Origin: G013214665 sp964649815
GTDB taxonomy: Bacteria > Pseudomonadota > Alphaproteobacteria > Rhodobacterales > Rhodobacteraceae
Assembly: GCA_964649815.1 (NCBI GenBank)
Contig: CAZYQC010000055.1
Coordinates: 1 to 21,712 of the forward strand
DNA length: 21,712 nucleotides
Direction: 5' to 3'
Below the pieces are notes generated by a model. The model was given only the letters and a program-made list of their open reading frames with translations, was not told the DNA's origin and made no database searches. Positions within the stretch are counted from its first letter, which is position 1. The number at the start of each line of letters is the position of its first letter. The position numbers were made by a program, and so were the translations under genes. This document shows, in pieces, positions 15,846 to 21,712 of this stretch.

Positions 15846-16901
15846 TTACTCCGCCGCTGCCGCAGGCTGCACCAAGGCGCTGTGTATCGCATCGTAGTTT
15901 ACGTCATCATGTTCAGCGATCACGACCATTCTGCCCTGCCGTGCTTCGCTTGCTGACCACGGCCGGTCGAATTGGTGGCGCACCCGTGTGCCGACCGCTT
16001 GGACCAGCAACCGCATAGGTTTGCTCGCGATCGCGGCATAGCCTTTGACACGCAAAATGTTTTGCGCCGCTGCCATCGCCTCGATCCGCGCCACCAAAGC
16101 TTCGGGGCTGTCGAATTCGGGGATCGCGATCACGACGCTTTCGAAGTCATCATGTTCGTGGTCGTCGTGGCCATCGTGATGGCTTGGCCGCGCATCCAGA
16201 TCATCTTCCGCAGCGGCTTCGAGGCCCAGGATCACCCGCGGGTCAACAACACCCTCCGCGACCTCCACAATCGGAAGCGCCCGGGGCGCTTCGGCTTCGA
16301 TGATCGCTTTGGCTTTCGCAACACCCTCCGGCCCAGCCAGATCGGGCTTGGTCAGCAAGATGATGTCAGCGCAAGATATCTGATCTTCGAACACCTCGGA
16401 CAGTGGCGTTTCATGGTCCAGCGACTCGTCGGCTTCGCGCTGTGCATCGACCGCGGCCACGTCAGGCGCAAATCGGCCTGCCGCGACGGCTTCGGCATCT
16501 GCCAGCGCGATCACGCCATCGACGGTGATGCGCGACCGGATGTCGGGCCAGTCAAAGGCCTTGAGCAACGGCTTTGGCAGCGCCAGGCCAGATGTCTCGA
16601 TGATGATATGCTCAGGCTGCGGATCAAGCGCCATCAACGTCTCGATGGTCGGAATAAAGTCGTCAGCCACCGTGCAACAAATGCAACCATTGGCCAGTTC
16701 CATGATGTTCTCGGCAGGGCAGTTTGGAATGGCACATTCCTTAAGGATCGAGCCATCGACCCCCACATCGCCGAATTCGTTGACCACAACCGCCAGACGC
16801 TTGCCACCTGGGTTCTGCATCAATTGCGAAATCAACGTCGTTTTGCCAGAGCCAAGAAAGCCGGTGACGACAGTAACAGGAACTTTGTTCAGCGTAGACA
16901 T
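15846..16901 (-). CDS. cobW: CobW-family GTP-dependent metallochaperone CobW
   Basis: CobW is a G3E-family GTPase required for cobalamin synthesis in the aerobic pathway, thought to deliver Co(II) to the cobaltochelatase. The 351-residue product has the Walker A GFLGSGKTT (14-22), the metal-binding CxCC motif in ELANGCICC (68-76), ETSGLALPKPLL, and LLTKPDLAG as the guanine-specificity (here TKPD) motif. A His/Asp-rich loop (SHHDGHDDHEHDD, about residues 239-251) is a likely further metal-binding site. The C-terminal CobW_C domain includes ILRVKGYAAI. The ATG at 16901 follows the DUF1636 gene by 4 bases, with GGAGACG at the end of that gene as ribosome-binding site. The frame continues upstream but only as a shadow. 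Confidence 0.94.
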   Translation of the reverse strand: MSTLNKVPVTVVTGFLGSGKTTLISQLMQNPGGKRLAVVVNEFGDVGVDGSILKECAIPNCPAENIMELANGCICCTVADDFIPTIETLMALDPQPEHIIIETSGLALPKPLLKAFDWPDIRSRITVDGVIALADAEAVAAGRFAPDVAAVDAQREADESLDHETPLSEVFEDQISCADIILLTKPDLAGPEGVAKAKAIIEAEAPRALPIVEVAEGVVDPRVILGLEAAAEDDLDARPSHHDGHDDHEHDDFESVVIAIPEFDSPEALVARIEAMAAAQNILRVKGYAAIASKPMRLLVQAVGTRVRHQFDRPWSASEARQGRMVVIAEHDDVNYDAIHSALVQPAAAAE

Positions 16902-16905
16902 GGGG

Positions 16906-17280
16906 TTACGTCTCCAATGGGGGAATGCGTGCGATACAGTTTTTGCGAAAATGCTCGGGCCGTTCACGCCAGGGAACCAGCCCGTTGTCGGTGGCCTGGT
17001 ATTTGGCAATACCCTCGCGCAGGATGTCGACATGCGCGTCGGCGTCAAAGTTGCCGTAGACATAGGTCCAACGCGCCGCCCCACCGCGCACGGCGACCGA
17101 ACATCCGTGGTCACAATTGGACAGACATTCGACGCCCCGCACGGTGACACCCTCAGCAATCGGCGCGTGCGACAAGGCGTCGAACAATCGCGCACCCGGC
17201 CGGACACCATCTGCGTCAACGTCTTGGCCGGCGCGACAGCTGACGCACACAAGGACTTCGGTTTTCAGAGGCTCTGACAT
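16906..17280 (-). CDS. DUF1636 family Cys-rich ferredoxin-like protein
   Basis: The 124-residue product matches the DUF1636 family, which is frequently found with cobW/cobN and has no established biochemical function. It begins with a short strand and a CVSC motif (Cys12, Cys15), followed by a second cysteine group ECLSNCDHGC (Cys52, 56, 60). The arrangement resembles thioredoxin-fold 2Fe-2S ferredoxins or a metal-binding site. The C-terminal part has WTYVYGNFD and PWRERPEHFRKNCIARIPP with a further Cys. It is the first gene after the cobalamin riboswitch and leads the operon. The start at 17280 is preferred for the AAAGATGAG element before it; an in-frame ATG at 17295 would add five residues. 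A role as redox partner or cobalt carrier is an inference. Confidence 0.85.
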   Translation of the reverse strand: MSEPLKTEVLVCVSCRAGQDVDADGVRPGARLFDALSHAPIAEGVTVRGVECLSNCDHGCSVAVRGGAARWTYVYGNFDADAHVDILREGIAKYQATDNGLVPWRERPEHFRKNCIARIPPLET

Positions 17281-17380
17281 CTCATCTTTCGCCATTTGTG
17301 CAGAGCGCTGGGGATGGCGGGCAGGCCGGTTGGCCGAATGGTCCCGACATCCGGAACACCCCGTCCGGTTACGTCTCATG

Positions 17381-17565
17381 TGCTGGCAGGTCTCCCGGCT
17401 TGCGGATCTCAGGTTGCCCTGTCGGTGGCCCCGCCTTCCCGGTTTGCGAAAACCAGTGGCTTTGGGCCCCCTCTCCGGTCACGGTCGCGGGGGCGGCTGC
17501 GTTAGGGCCCAAAACGGACCCGCTGCATTCCCTTTTCACCCGAGCATCCCCGGGCACCAGCGTCA
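17381..17565 (-). promoter_or_regulatory. Cobalamin (AdoCbl-type) riboswitch
   Basis: Read on the minus strand, the region contains the cobalamin riboswitch elements in the right order: GGTGCC (17558-17553), TGAAAAGGGAA (about 17540-17530), a GC-rich stem region with GCCGCC, GCCACTGG (about 17455-17448), GGGAAGGCGG (about 17440-17431), and the B12 box AGCCGGGAGACCTGCC (17400-17385). It lies about 100 bases before the DUF1636 start and should repress the DUF1636-cobW-cobN operon when cobalamin is plentiful. The stretch between the B12 box and the gene has short hairpins (17351-17368 and 17324-17335) but no T-run, so translational rather than terminator control is more likely. Confidence 0.93.
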
Positions 17566-17570
17566 GAATG

Positions 17571-17599
17571 ACATGCGCGCCCACGCCACCCATTGTCAA
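17571..17599 (-). promoter_or_regulatory. Possible promoter of the riboswitch-led cob operon
   Basis: On the minus strand a perfect TTGACA (17599-17594) lies so that transcription would begin close to the 5' edge of the riboswitch. The -10 position 16-18 bases on holds only a weak match (GCATGT region). The same bases read TTGTCA on the plus strand, so a divergent cobO promoter could share this spot. Position fits, sequence support is modest. Confidence 0.3.
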
Positions 17600-17652
17600 T
17601 GATTCCCGCGCATGCCACAGATCAGGTCCTGGCATAACTTGGGGAGCTGCCC

Positions 17653-18261
17653 ATGACCGACATCACCACCCGCCACAACGAAAAGATGAAAAAGATCAAG
17701 GCTGCCCGCGACAAGATGATGGCAACCAAGACCGAGGAAAAAGGCCTGATCATGGTCCACACTGGCCCCGGCAAAGGAAAATCATCCTCCGGCTTCGGCA
17801 TGATCATGCGCTGCATCGCCCACAAAATGCCCTGCGCGGTCGTGCAATTCATCAAAGGCAATTGGGAAACCGGCGAAAAGACATTCCTGCGCGACCGCTT
17901 CGCAGATGAATGCCGTTTTTTCGTCTCCGGCGAAGGCTTTACCTGGGAAACCCAAGACCGAGACCGCGACATCGCCGCCGCCCAAAACGGCTGGCGCATC
18001 GCCAAAGAGCAAATCTTGGACCCCGATATCCAATTCGTCCTCCTCGACGAAATCAACATCGCACTGCGCTATGACTACCTGGACATCGATGAGGTTGTCG
18101 ATTTTCTGCTGACCCAAAAACCCGCCATGACCCATGTCGTGCTCACAGGGCGAAACGCCAAACCCGAGCTGATCGAAGCCGCCGATCTGGTGACAGAAAT
18201 GTCCTTGGTCAAACATCCGTTCAAGGATGGTGTGAAGGCTCAAAAAGGGATCGAATTCTAA
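17653..18261 (+). CDS. cobO: Cob(I)yrinic acid a,c-diamide adenosyltransferase CobO
   Basis: CobO transfers the 5'-deoxyadenosyl group from ATP to the reduced cobalt of cobyrinic acid a,c-diamide and related corrinoids. The 202-residue protein (CobA/CobO/BtuR type, PF02572) has the reversed-use P-loop HTGPGKGKSSSGFG (36-49), then VVQFIKGNWETGE, ILDPDIQFVLLDEINIALRYDYL with the conserved DE, and HVVLTGRNAKPELIEAADLVTEM. The ATG at 17653 has GGGGAG about 8 bases upstream. It is transcribed away from the riboswitch operon and is not itself under that riboswitch. A nested hairpin follows its stop, so it may be a single-gene unit. Confidence 0.96.
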   Translation: MTDITTRHNEKMKKIKAARDKMMATKTEEKGLIMVHTGPGKGKSSSGFGMIMRCIAHKMPCAVVQFIKGNWETGEKTFLRDRFADECRFFVSGEGFTWETQDRDRDIAAAQNGWRIAKEQILDPDIQFVLLDEINIALRYDYLDIDEVVDFLLTQKPAMTHVVLTGRNAKPELIEAADLVTEMSLVKHPFKDGVKAQKGIEF

Positions 18262-18284
18262 GAACCAGCAAGACCGCGCGCAGA

Positions 18285-18404
18285 CGCAGAGGGCAGGAGC
18301 CTCCGGCGGGGATATTTGAGGCCAAAAGAAAACGAAGGCGTGTGTCTTTCTTTTGGCGCAAAATATCCTGGGTGAATGCGCCGGAGGCGCAGAGGGCAAA
18401 GCCC
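18285..18404. repeat. Nested long hairpin repeat between cobO and the Lin0512-cobQ operon
   Basis: Three nested perfect arm pairs can form one long stem: GCCTCCGGCG (18299-18308) with 18379-18388, GGATATTT (18310-18317) with 18361-18368, and GCCAAAAGAAA (18321-18331) with 18347-18357, leaving a 15-base loop. The 11-base direct repeat CGCAGAGGGCA (18285-18295 and 18388-18398) flanks it, and a small AGGGC-AAA-GCCCT hairpin (18393-18405) follows. The CCTCCGGCGGGGATATTT core is, from memory, a very common intergenic motif in Rhodobacteraceae. It may work as a cobO terminator or processing site. It accounts for most of the 229 bases between the two genes. Confidence 0.75.
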
Positions 18405-18490
18405 TTTGACCCCGGTAAGGTGCAAGGGCGAAAACGACAGGTTTGGGCGCGCGATTGGTGCAAGCCGCCAGGACAAAAGGGAGGATGCGC

Positions 18491-18841
18491 ATGCCGCGCA
18501 AACGGTTGTTGACAGAATTTGGGATGGGATCGTCCTTGCGACGCCAGGATTACACGCAAGCCGCGGTGCGGGCGGTGCAAGACGCGCTGTGGCACAATTC
18601 GATCAATCTCGCGGAACTCTTTGGGAAGGACAAAGGCGAGATGCACATCACTGTGGATGTGGGTGTTCAGCAGCCTGATCTGGTTGATGTGCAGAAAGTG
18701 TCAGAGATTTTTCCCTATGGTCAGATCGACGTGCGCCCTCTGGTGGGCGGGCTTGACGTGCCGCGACAGGATGGGGGCAATCCGACGGTGATTGCGAATG
18801 TGGCGATTTCTGTTGCCCTAGACGTTGAGGACGCGGCATGA
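18491..18841 (+). CDS. Lin0512 family protein of unknown function, first copy
   Basis: The 116-residue product belongs to the Lin0512 family (TIGR02058), conserved but uncharacterised. Conserved features are TEFGMGSS (8-15), QDYTQAAVRAVQDALWHNS (19-37), VDVGVQQPDLVD (55-66) and VGGLDVPRQDGG (85-96). No signal peptide or membrane segment is present, so it should be cytosolic. The start at 18491 is chosen over ATG 18485 because AAGGGAGG lies at a proper distance before it and directly abuts the earlier ATG. It aligns without gaps to the following gene, overlaps it by 4 bases (ATGA), and is the first gene of a three-gene unit ending in cobQ. A link to corrinoid metabolism is inferred only from this context. 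Confidence 0.87.
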   Translation: MPRKRLLTEFGMGSSLRRQDYTQAAVRAVQDALWHNSINLAELFGKDKGEMHITVDVGVQQPDLVDVQKVSEIFPYGQIDVRPLVGGLDVPRQDGGNPTVIANVAISVALDVEDAA

Positions 18842-19185
18842 GCGATCAGCGCTTTATCATCGAGATGGGCATGGGCAATGACCAATATGGTCAGGACTAT
18901 ACCAAGGCCGCAGCGCGGGCGATTGAAGATGCGATCCGGCATTCCTCTTTGCCGCTTTTTGAGGCGGTGGGATTGGCGCATGATGAGATGCGCGTTGCGG
19001 TGACCATTGGGGTGCAAAAACCGGATGAGGTTGATTGCGCCGCACTCGCGCAGGCTTTGCCGCGCGGGCGGGCCGAGGTTAGGGTGGTCTTTGGGGGATT
19101 GGACGTGGAGAACCCGGACACCGGCGCTGTTTTGGTCATTGCCTCTGCGGCGGTCGAGGCGTTTTTACCGCGACAGGTGCCATGA
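18838..19185 (+). CDS. Lin0512 family protein of unknown function, second copy
   Basis: The 115-residue product is a second Lin0512 family member. It shares with its neighbour the EMGMGND motif (9-15), GQDYTKAAARAIEDAIRHSS (18-37), TIGVQKPDEVD (56-66) and FGGLDVENPDTG (85-96). A gapless hand alignment gives 47 identities over the first 110 positions, so the pair arose by an old duplication. Both start and stop are ATGA overlaps, with the first copy and with cobQ respectively, so the three are translationally coupled. The pair could form a heterodimer with symmetric halves; that is inference. Function is unknown; the strict conservation of GMG, QDYT, the His and the GGLDV segment suggests a binding or catalytic site. 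Confidence 0.88.
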   Translation: MSDQRFIIEMGMGNDQYGQDYTKAAARAIEDAIRHSSLPLFEAVGLAHDEMRVAVTIGVQKPDEVDCAALAQALPRGRAEVRVVFGGLDVENPDTGAVLVIASAAVEAFLPRQVP

Positions 19186-20630
19186 GCCGGGCGTTGATGG
19201 TGCAAGGCACCGGCTCCAACGTTGGAAAGTCGGTTCTTGTGGCGGGGCTTTGCCGGGCTGCGCGCAAGCGGGGACTGTCGGTTGCGCCGTTCAAGCCGCA
19301 AAACATGTCGAACAATGCAGCCGTCACCGTCGATGGGGGGGAAATCGGGCGCGCTCAGGCGCTGCAGGCGCGGGCGGCTGGTTTGGCGGCGCATACCGAT
19401 ATGAACCCCGTTTTGCTCAAACCCGAATCCGAGGTTGGCTCGCAAGTGGTTGTGCAGGGCCGCCGGCGGGCGACGGTCAAGGCGCAGGCCTATGCCGCGT
19501 TAAAGCCCAGCCTGATGGCGCCCGTTCTAGAGAGTTTCGAGCGGTTGAAGTCGCAACATGATCTTGTCTTGGTCGAGGGCGCTGGCAGCCCTGCGGAGAT
19601 CAATCTGCGCGAGGGTGACATTGCCAATATGGGTTTTGCCGTTGCAAGTGGCACGCCCGTTGTCTTGGTGGGAGATATTGATCGGGGTGGGGTCATCGCC
19701 CAGATTGTCGGCACGCAAGCGGTGCTGCCCGAGGCCGATCTTGCCACAATCAAAGGATTTTTGATCAACCGTTTTCGCGGTGATCCGCGTCTGTTCGATG
19801 ATGGCTATGCGGCGATCACCGCGCGCACGGGGTGGCGGGGGTTCGGGGTTGTGCCTTGGTTTCAGGACGCATGGAAACTGCCTGCCGAAGACGCGCTTGA
19901 TATCCGCACGCACGCCAAATCGGACGGCTTGCACGTCGTTTGTCTGCGTTTGTCGCGGATCGCCAATTTTGACGATCTTGACCCGCTGAGCCAAGAGCCG
20001 GGGGTGCGCCTGACCATGCTCAATGCGGGGCAGGCGCTGCCGGGGGATGCGGATGTCGTCATTCTGCCGGGCAGCAAATCCACCCGGGCCGACATGGCGT
20101 TTGTCCGCGCACAAGGCTGGGATGGCGACATCCTTGCGCATCGCCGCCGTGGTGGTCATGTGCTGGGGATATGCGGTGGGTATCAGATGCTTGGGACCCT
20201 GATCCGCGACCCTGACGGGATCGAAGGCCCGCCCGGCGATTGCGAGGGCCTTGGCCTTTTGGACGTGGAAACCGAGATGACGGGCGACAAACGCCTCACC
20301 GAGGTGGTTGCGCGGCACGCGCCGTCCGGCACAGAAATCGCGGGATACGAAATACACAAAGGGCGCACCCTGGGGGCCGATTGCGTCCGGCCCTTTGCCA
20401 CGATCGACGGCAAAGACGAAGGGGCGCGCAGCGCTGATGAACGGGTTCAGGGCAGCTATCTGCATGGCATGTTCCGCGATGACGGGTTTCGCAAGGCATG
20501 GCTGGCGCGTTTTGGCGTCCAAGCAAGCGGGGTTGCGTTTGATCAATCGGTCGAAGAGGCGCTTGATGGCTTGGCCGCGCATCTCGAAACCTGTCTGGAT
20601 GTTGACGGGCTTTTGAGCCTCGCCTCTTAG
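19182..20630 (+). CDS. cobQ: Cobyric acid synthase CobQ
   Basis: CobQ amidates the b, d, e and g side chains of adenosylcobyrinic acid a,c-diamide with glutamine and ATP, giving adenosylcobyric acid. The 482-residue protein has the N-terminal ATPase P-loop QGTGSNVGKSVLVAGLCR (8-25), FKPQNMSNNA (about 39-48), VLVEGAGSPAEINLREGDIANMG, and the GDIDRGGV(I)AQ motif. The C-terminal glutaminase-like domain has the nucleophile Cys331 in GICGGYQMLG and the histidine segment GSYLHGMF. Length and motifs fit the family. It starts at an ATGA overlap with the second Lin0512 gene. Its stop overlaps by 4 bases the stop of the convergent transporter gene. Confidence 0.96.
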   Translation: MSRALMVQGTGSNVGKSVLVAGLCRAARKRGLSVAPFKPQNMSNNAAVTVDGGEIGRAQALQARAAGLAAHTDMNPVLLKPESEVGSQVVVQGRRRATVKAQAYAALKPSLMAPVLESFERLKSQHDLVLVEGAGSPAEINLREGDIANMGFAVASGTPVVLVGDIDRGGVIAQIVGTQAVLPEADLATIKGFLINRFRGDPRLFDDGYAAITARTGWRGFGVVPWFQDAWKLPAEDALDIRTHAKSDGLHVVCLRLSRIANFDDLDPLSQEPGVRLTMLNAGQALPGDADVVILPGSKSTRADMAFVRAQGWDGDILAHRRRGGHVLGICGGYQMLGTLIRDPDGIEGPPGDCEGLGLLDVETEMTGDKRLTEVVARHAPSGTEIAGYEIHKGRTLGADCVRPFATIDGKDEGARSADERVQGSYLHGMFRDDGFRKAWLARFGVQASGVAFDQSVEEALDGLAAHLETCLDVDGLLSLAS

Positions 20631-21595
20631 CGGGGTTCGGCCATATGGCAGGCGACGCGGGCCTCTTTGATGTGACGCAAGTGAGGGCGTTCGCTGCGGC
20701 AAATATCAGTGGCCAGAGGGCATCTGGGATGGAAGGCGCATCCTTTTGGCGGATCGATCGGATCCGGTATCTCGCCTTGCGGGGGCGGGATGTCTCGCCC
20801 GAACCCGTCAATTTGTGGCGCGGCCGCCAAGAGCATCTGTGTGTAGGGGTGTTTGGGGTCTTCAAAAAGCGTCTCGGGCGTTGCTTCTTCGACCAAGCGC
20901 CCGAGGTAGAGCACGCCAATGCGGTCGGCCATATGCTGAACGACTGTCAGATCGTGGCTGATGAAGACGTATGTCAGGCCGAAATCTTCCTTTAGATCGC
21001 TCATCAGGTTGAGGACCTGCGCCTGGACCGATACGTCCAGCGCCGAGGTCGGCTCATCACAAACGATCAGCTTGGGTTCGGACGCCAACGCGCGGGCGAT
21101 GCAGATCCGCTGGCGTTGCCCGCCAGAGAATTCATGGGGGAATTTCCCGGCATCTCGCGCCGACAGCCCCACCTTTTCCAACAGAGCTTCGGCCAGACCG
21201 TCGGTTTTGCCGCCACGGGCCACAACCGGTTCGACAATGATGTCACGGACGCGCCAACGCGGGTTCAACGAGGCATAGGGATCCTGAAAGATCATCTGGA
21301 TGTCAGCGCGGATCTCGTCGATCTTTGCGGCATCTGTTTCGCGAGCGAGGTCTACGCCTCGGATGCTGACCTGGCCATCGGACGGGGTGAGCAAGCCAAC
21401 CAACATCCGCCCAATCGTCGATTTGCCCGATCCGCTTTCTCCGACAAGTGCATAGACCGTCTTTTCCTCGATCTCAAAGCTGACGTCTGAGACAGCCGTC
21501 AAAAGCGCTTTTTCACGGCGTTCCAAGACGCGGTTCAGCCACGGTTTTGAGACATCGAACACGCGGGTCAGGTTTTGAACGGAAACAAGGGACAT
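20627..21595 (-). CDS. Peptide-type ABC transporter ATP-binding protein (DppF/OppF-like)
   Basis: This 322-residue ATPase energises an importer of the oligopeptide/dipeptide/nickel class at the inner membrane. Visible are Walker A GESGSGKST (52-60), the Q-loop MIFQDPYASLNPRWRVRDII, the ABC signature FSGGQRQRI, Walker B LIVCDEPTSALD, and the switch His in VFISHDL. The C-terminal oligo_HPY domain has GCAFHPRCPLATDICRSERP, with cysteines that bind an Fe-S cluster in some members. The IGVLYLGRLVEE stretch is typical of DppF/OppF. The start overlaps the preceding ATPase gene by one base (TGATG). The substrate cannot be told from this gene alone. The stop overlaps cobQ tail to tail. Confidence 0.93.
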   Translation of the reverse strand: MSLVSVQNLTRVFDVSKPWLNRVLERREKALLTAVSDVSFEIEEKTVYALVGESGSGKSTIGRMLVGLLTPSDGQVSIRGVDLARETDAAKIDEIRADIQMIFQDPYASLNPRWRVRDIIVEPVVARGGKTDGLAEALLEKVGLSARDAGKFPHEFSGGQRQRICIARALASEPKLIVCDEPTSALDVSVQAQVLNLMSDLKEDFGLTYVFISHDLTVVQHMADRIGVLYLGRLVEEATPETLFEDPKHPYTQMLLAAAPQIDGFGRDIPPPQGEIPDPIDPPKGCAFHPRCPLATDICRSERPHLRHIKEARVACHMAEPR

Positions 21596-21712
21596 CAGGC
21601 TGCGGGCTCCTGCGCCATAGGGAACCAGCAGGCGGCGTAACCACCGTCCAATCCGGGCCGCGGATCCGCTTTGCAGCGTTCTTGGGCGTAAACGCAGCGG
21701 GGGTGAAAGGCG
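21595..21712 (-). CDS. Partial peptide-type ABC transporter ATP-binding protein (DppD/OppD-like), C-terminal end
   Basis: The minus-strand frame entering at the window edge encodes AFHPRCVYAQERCKADP and runs to PMAQEPAA with a TGA at 21597-21595. The FHPRCxYAxxRC segment is the C-terminal oligo_HPY signature of DppD/OppD-type ATPases. The stop overlaps the start of the next ATPase gene by one base, the usual dppD-dppF arrangement. Only the last 38 residues are in the window, so nothing can be said of its catalytic domains. Confidence 0.88.
   Translation of the reverse strand, partial: AFHPRCVYAQERCKADPRPGLDGGYAACWFPMAQEPAA

Noticed and set aside
15972..17147. A 391-codon open frame on the plus strand
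   Set aside because: It is antisense to cobW and the DUF1636 gene, which both have clear family motifs; its own translation resembles no family.
17281..17380. An intrinsic terminator between riboswitch and DUF1636 gene
   Set aside because: Two short hairpins exist but neither is followed by a T-run on the minus strand, so a terminator was not called.
18430..18490. A second cobalamin riboswitch before the Lin0512-cobQ unit, suggested by GCAAGCCGCCAGGA
   Set aside because: The match to the B12 box is partial and none of the other conserved elements (GCCACTG, GGGAAGGC, GAAAAGGGAA) occurs in the correct orientation upstream.
19527..20702. A 391-codon open frame on the minus strand
   Set aside because: It is antisense to cobQ and overlaps the end of the ABC transporter gene; the Arg, Gln and Pro rich translation shows no domain.
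1..21712. tRNA, rRNA, CRISPR, transposase or integrase genes
   Set aside because: No sequence or translation typical of any of these was seen; the window is densely filled with metabolic and transport genes.

Overview
The window looks like a chromosomal segment of an alphaproteobacterium of the Rhodobacterales (Roseobacter-type) group. The evidence is the high G+C content, the aerobic (late cobalt insertion) cobalamin gene set with cobN, cobG, cobF, cobE and cobW, the DUF1636 and Lin0512 family neighbours, and a typical Rhodobacteraceae intergenic hairpin repeat. Nothing clearly mobile, no rRNA, no tRNA and no CRISPR array was seen.

Layout. (1) 1-2758, minus: the start of a urea ABC transporter operon, urtA then urtB. 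urtB is cut by the window edge and carries an in-frame TAG next to degraded codons, most simply read as poor sequence at a contig end. (2) 3050-3433, minus: a small secreted protein of unknown function. (3) 3527-17280, minus: a long, tightly packed cobalamin operon. In transcription order it is DUF1636, cobW, cobN, cobG, cobH, cobI, cobJ, [cobK on the opposite strand], cobL, cobE, cobM, cobB, cobA, cobF. Most junctions are ATGA-type overlaps. A complete cobalamin riboswitch (about 17381-17565, minus) sits upstream of the first gene. (4) 17653-18261, plus: cobO, divergent from the riboswitch operon. (5) 18285-18404: a nested hairpin repeat. (6) 18491-20630, plus: two tandem Lin0512-family genes overlapping each other and cobQ. 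(7) 20627-21712, minus: the last two ATP-binding genes of a peptide-type ABC transporter, the upstream one partial.

Together the genes cover much of the route from uroporphyrinogen III to adenosylcobyric acid. CobA makes precorrin-2; CobI, CobG, CobJ, CobM, CobF, CobK, CobL and CobH build hydrogenobyrinic acid; CobB amidates it; CobN, with CobS and CobT encoded elsewhere, inserts cobalt; CobO adenosylates; CobQ completes amidation. CobW and the Cys-rich DUF1636 protein are likely accessory metal or redox factors.

The most interesting points are: a CobG that ends just before the cysteine motifs for its 4Fe-4S cluster; two gapless-aligning Lin0512 paralogues of unknown function locked by overlaps to cobQ; and cobK lying entirely antisense within the riboswitch operon, overlapping its neighbours at both ends.
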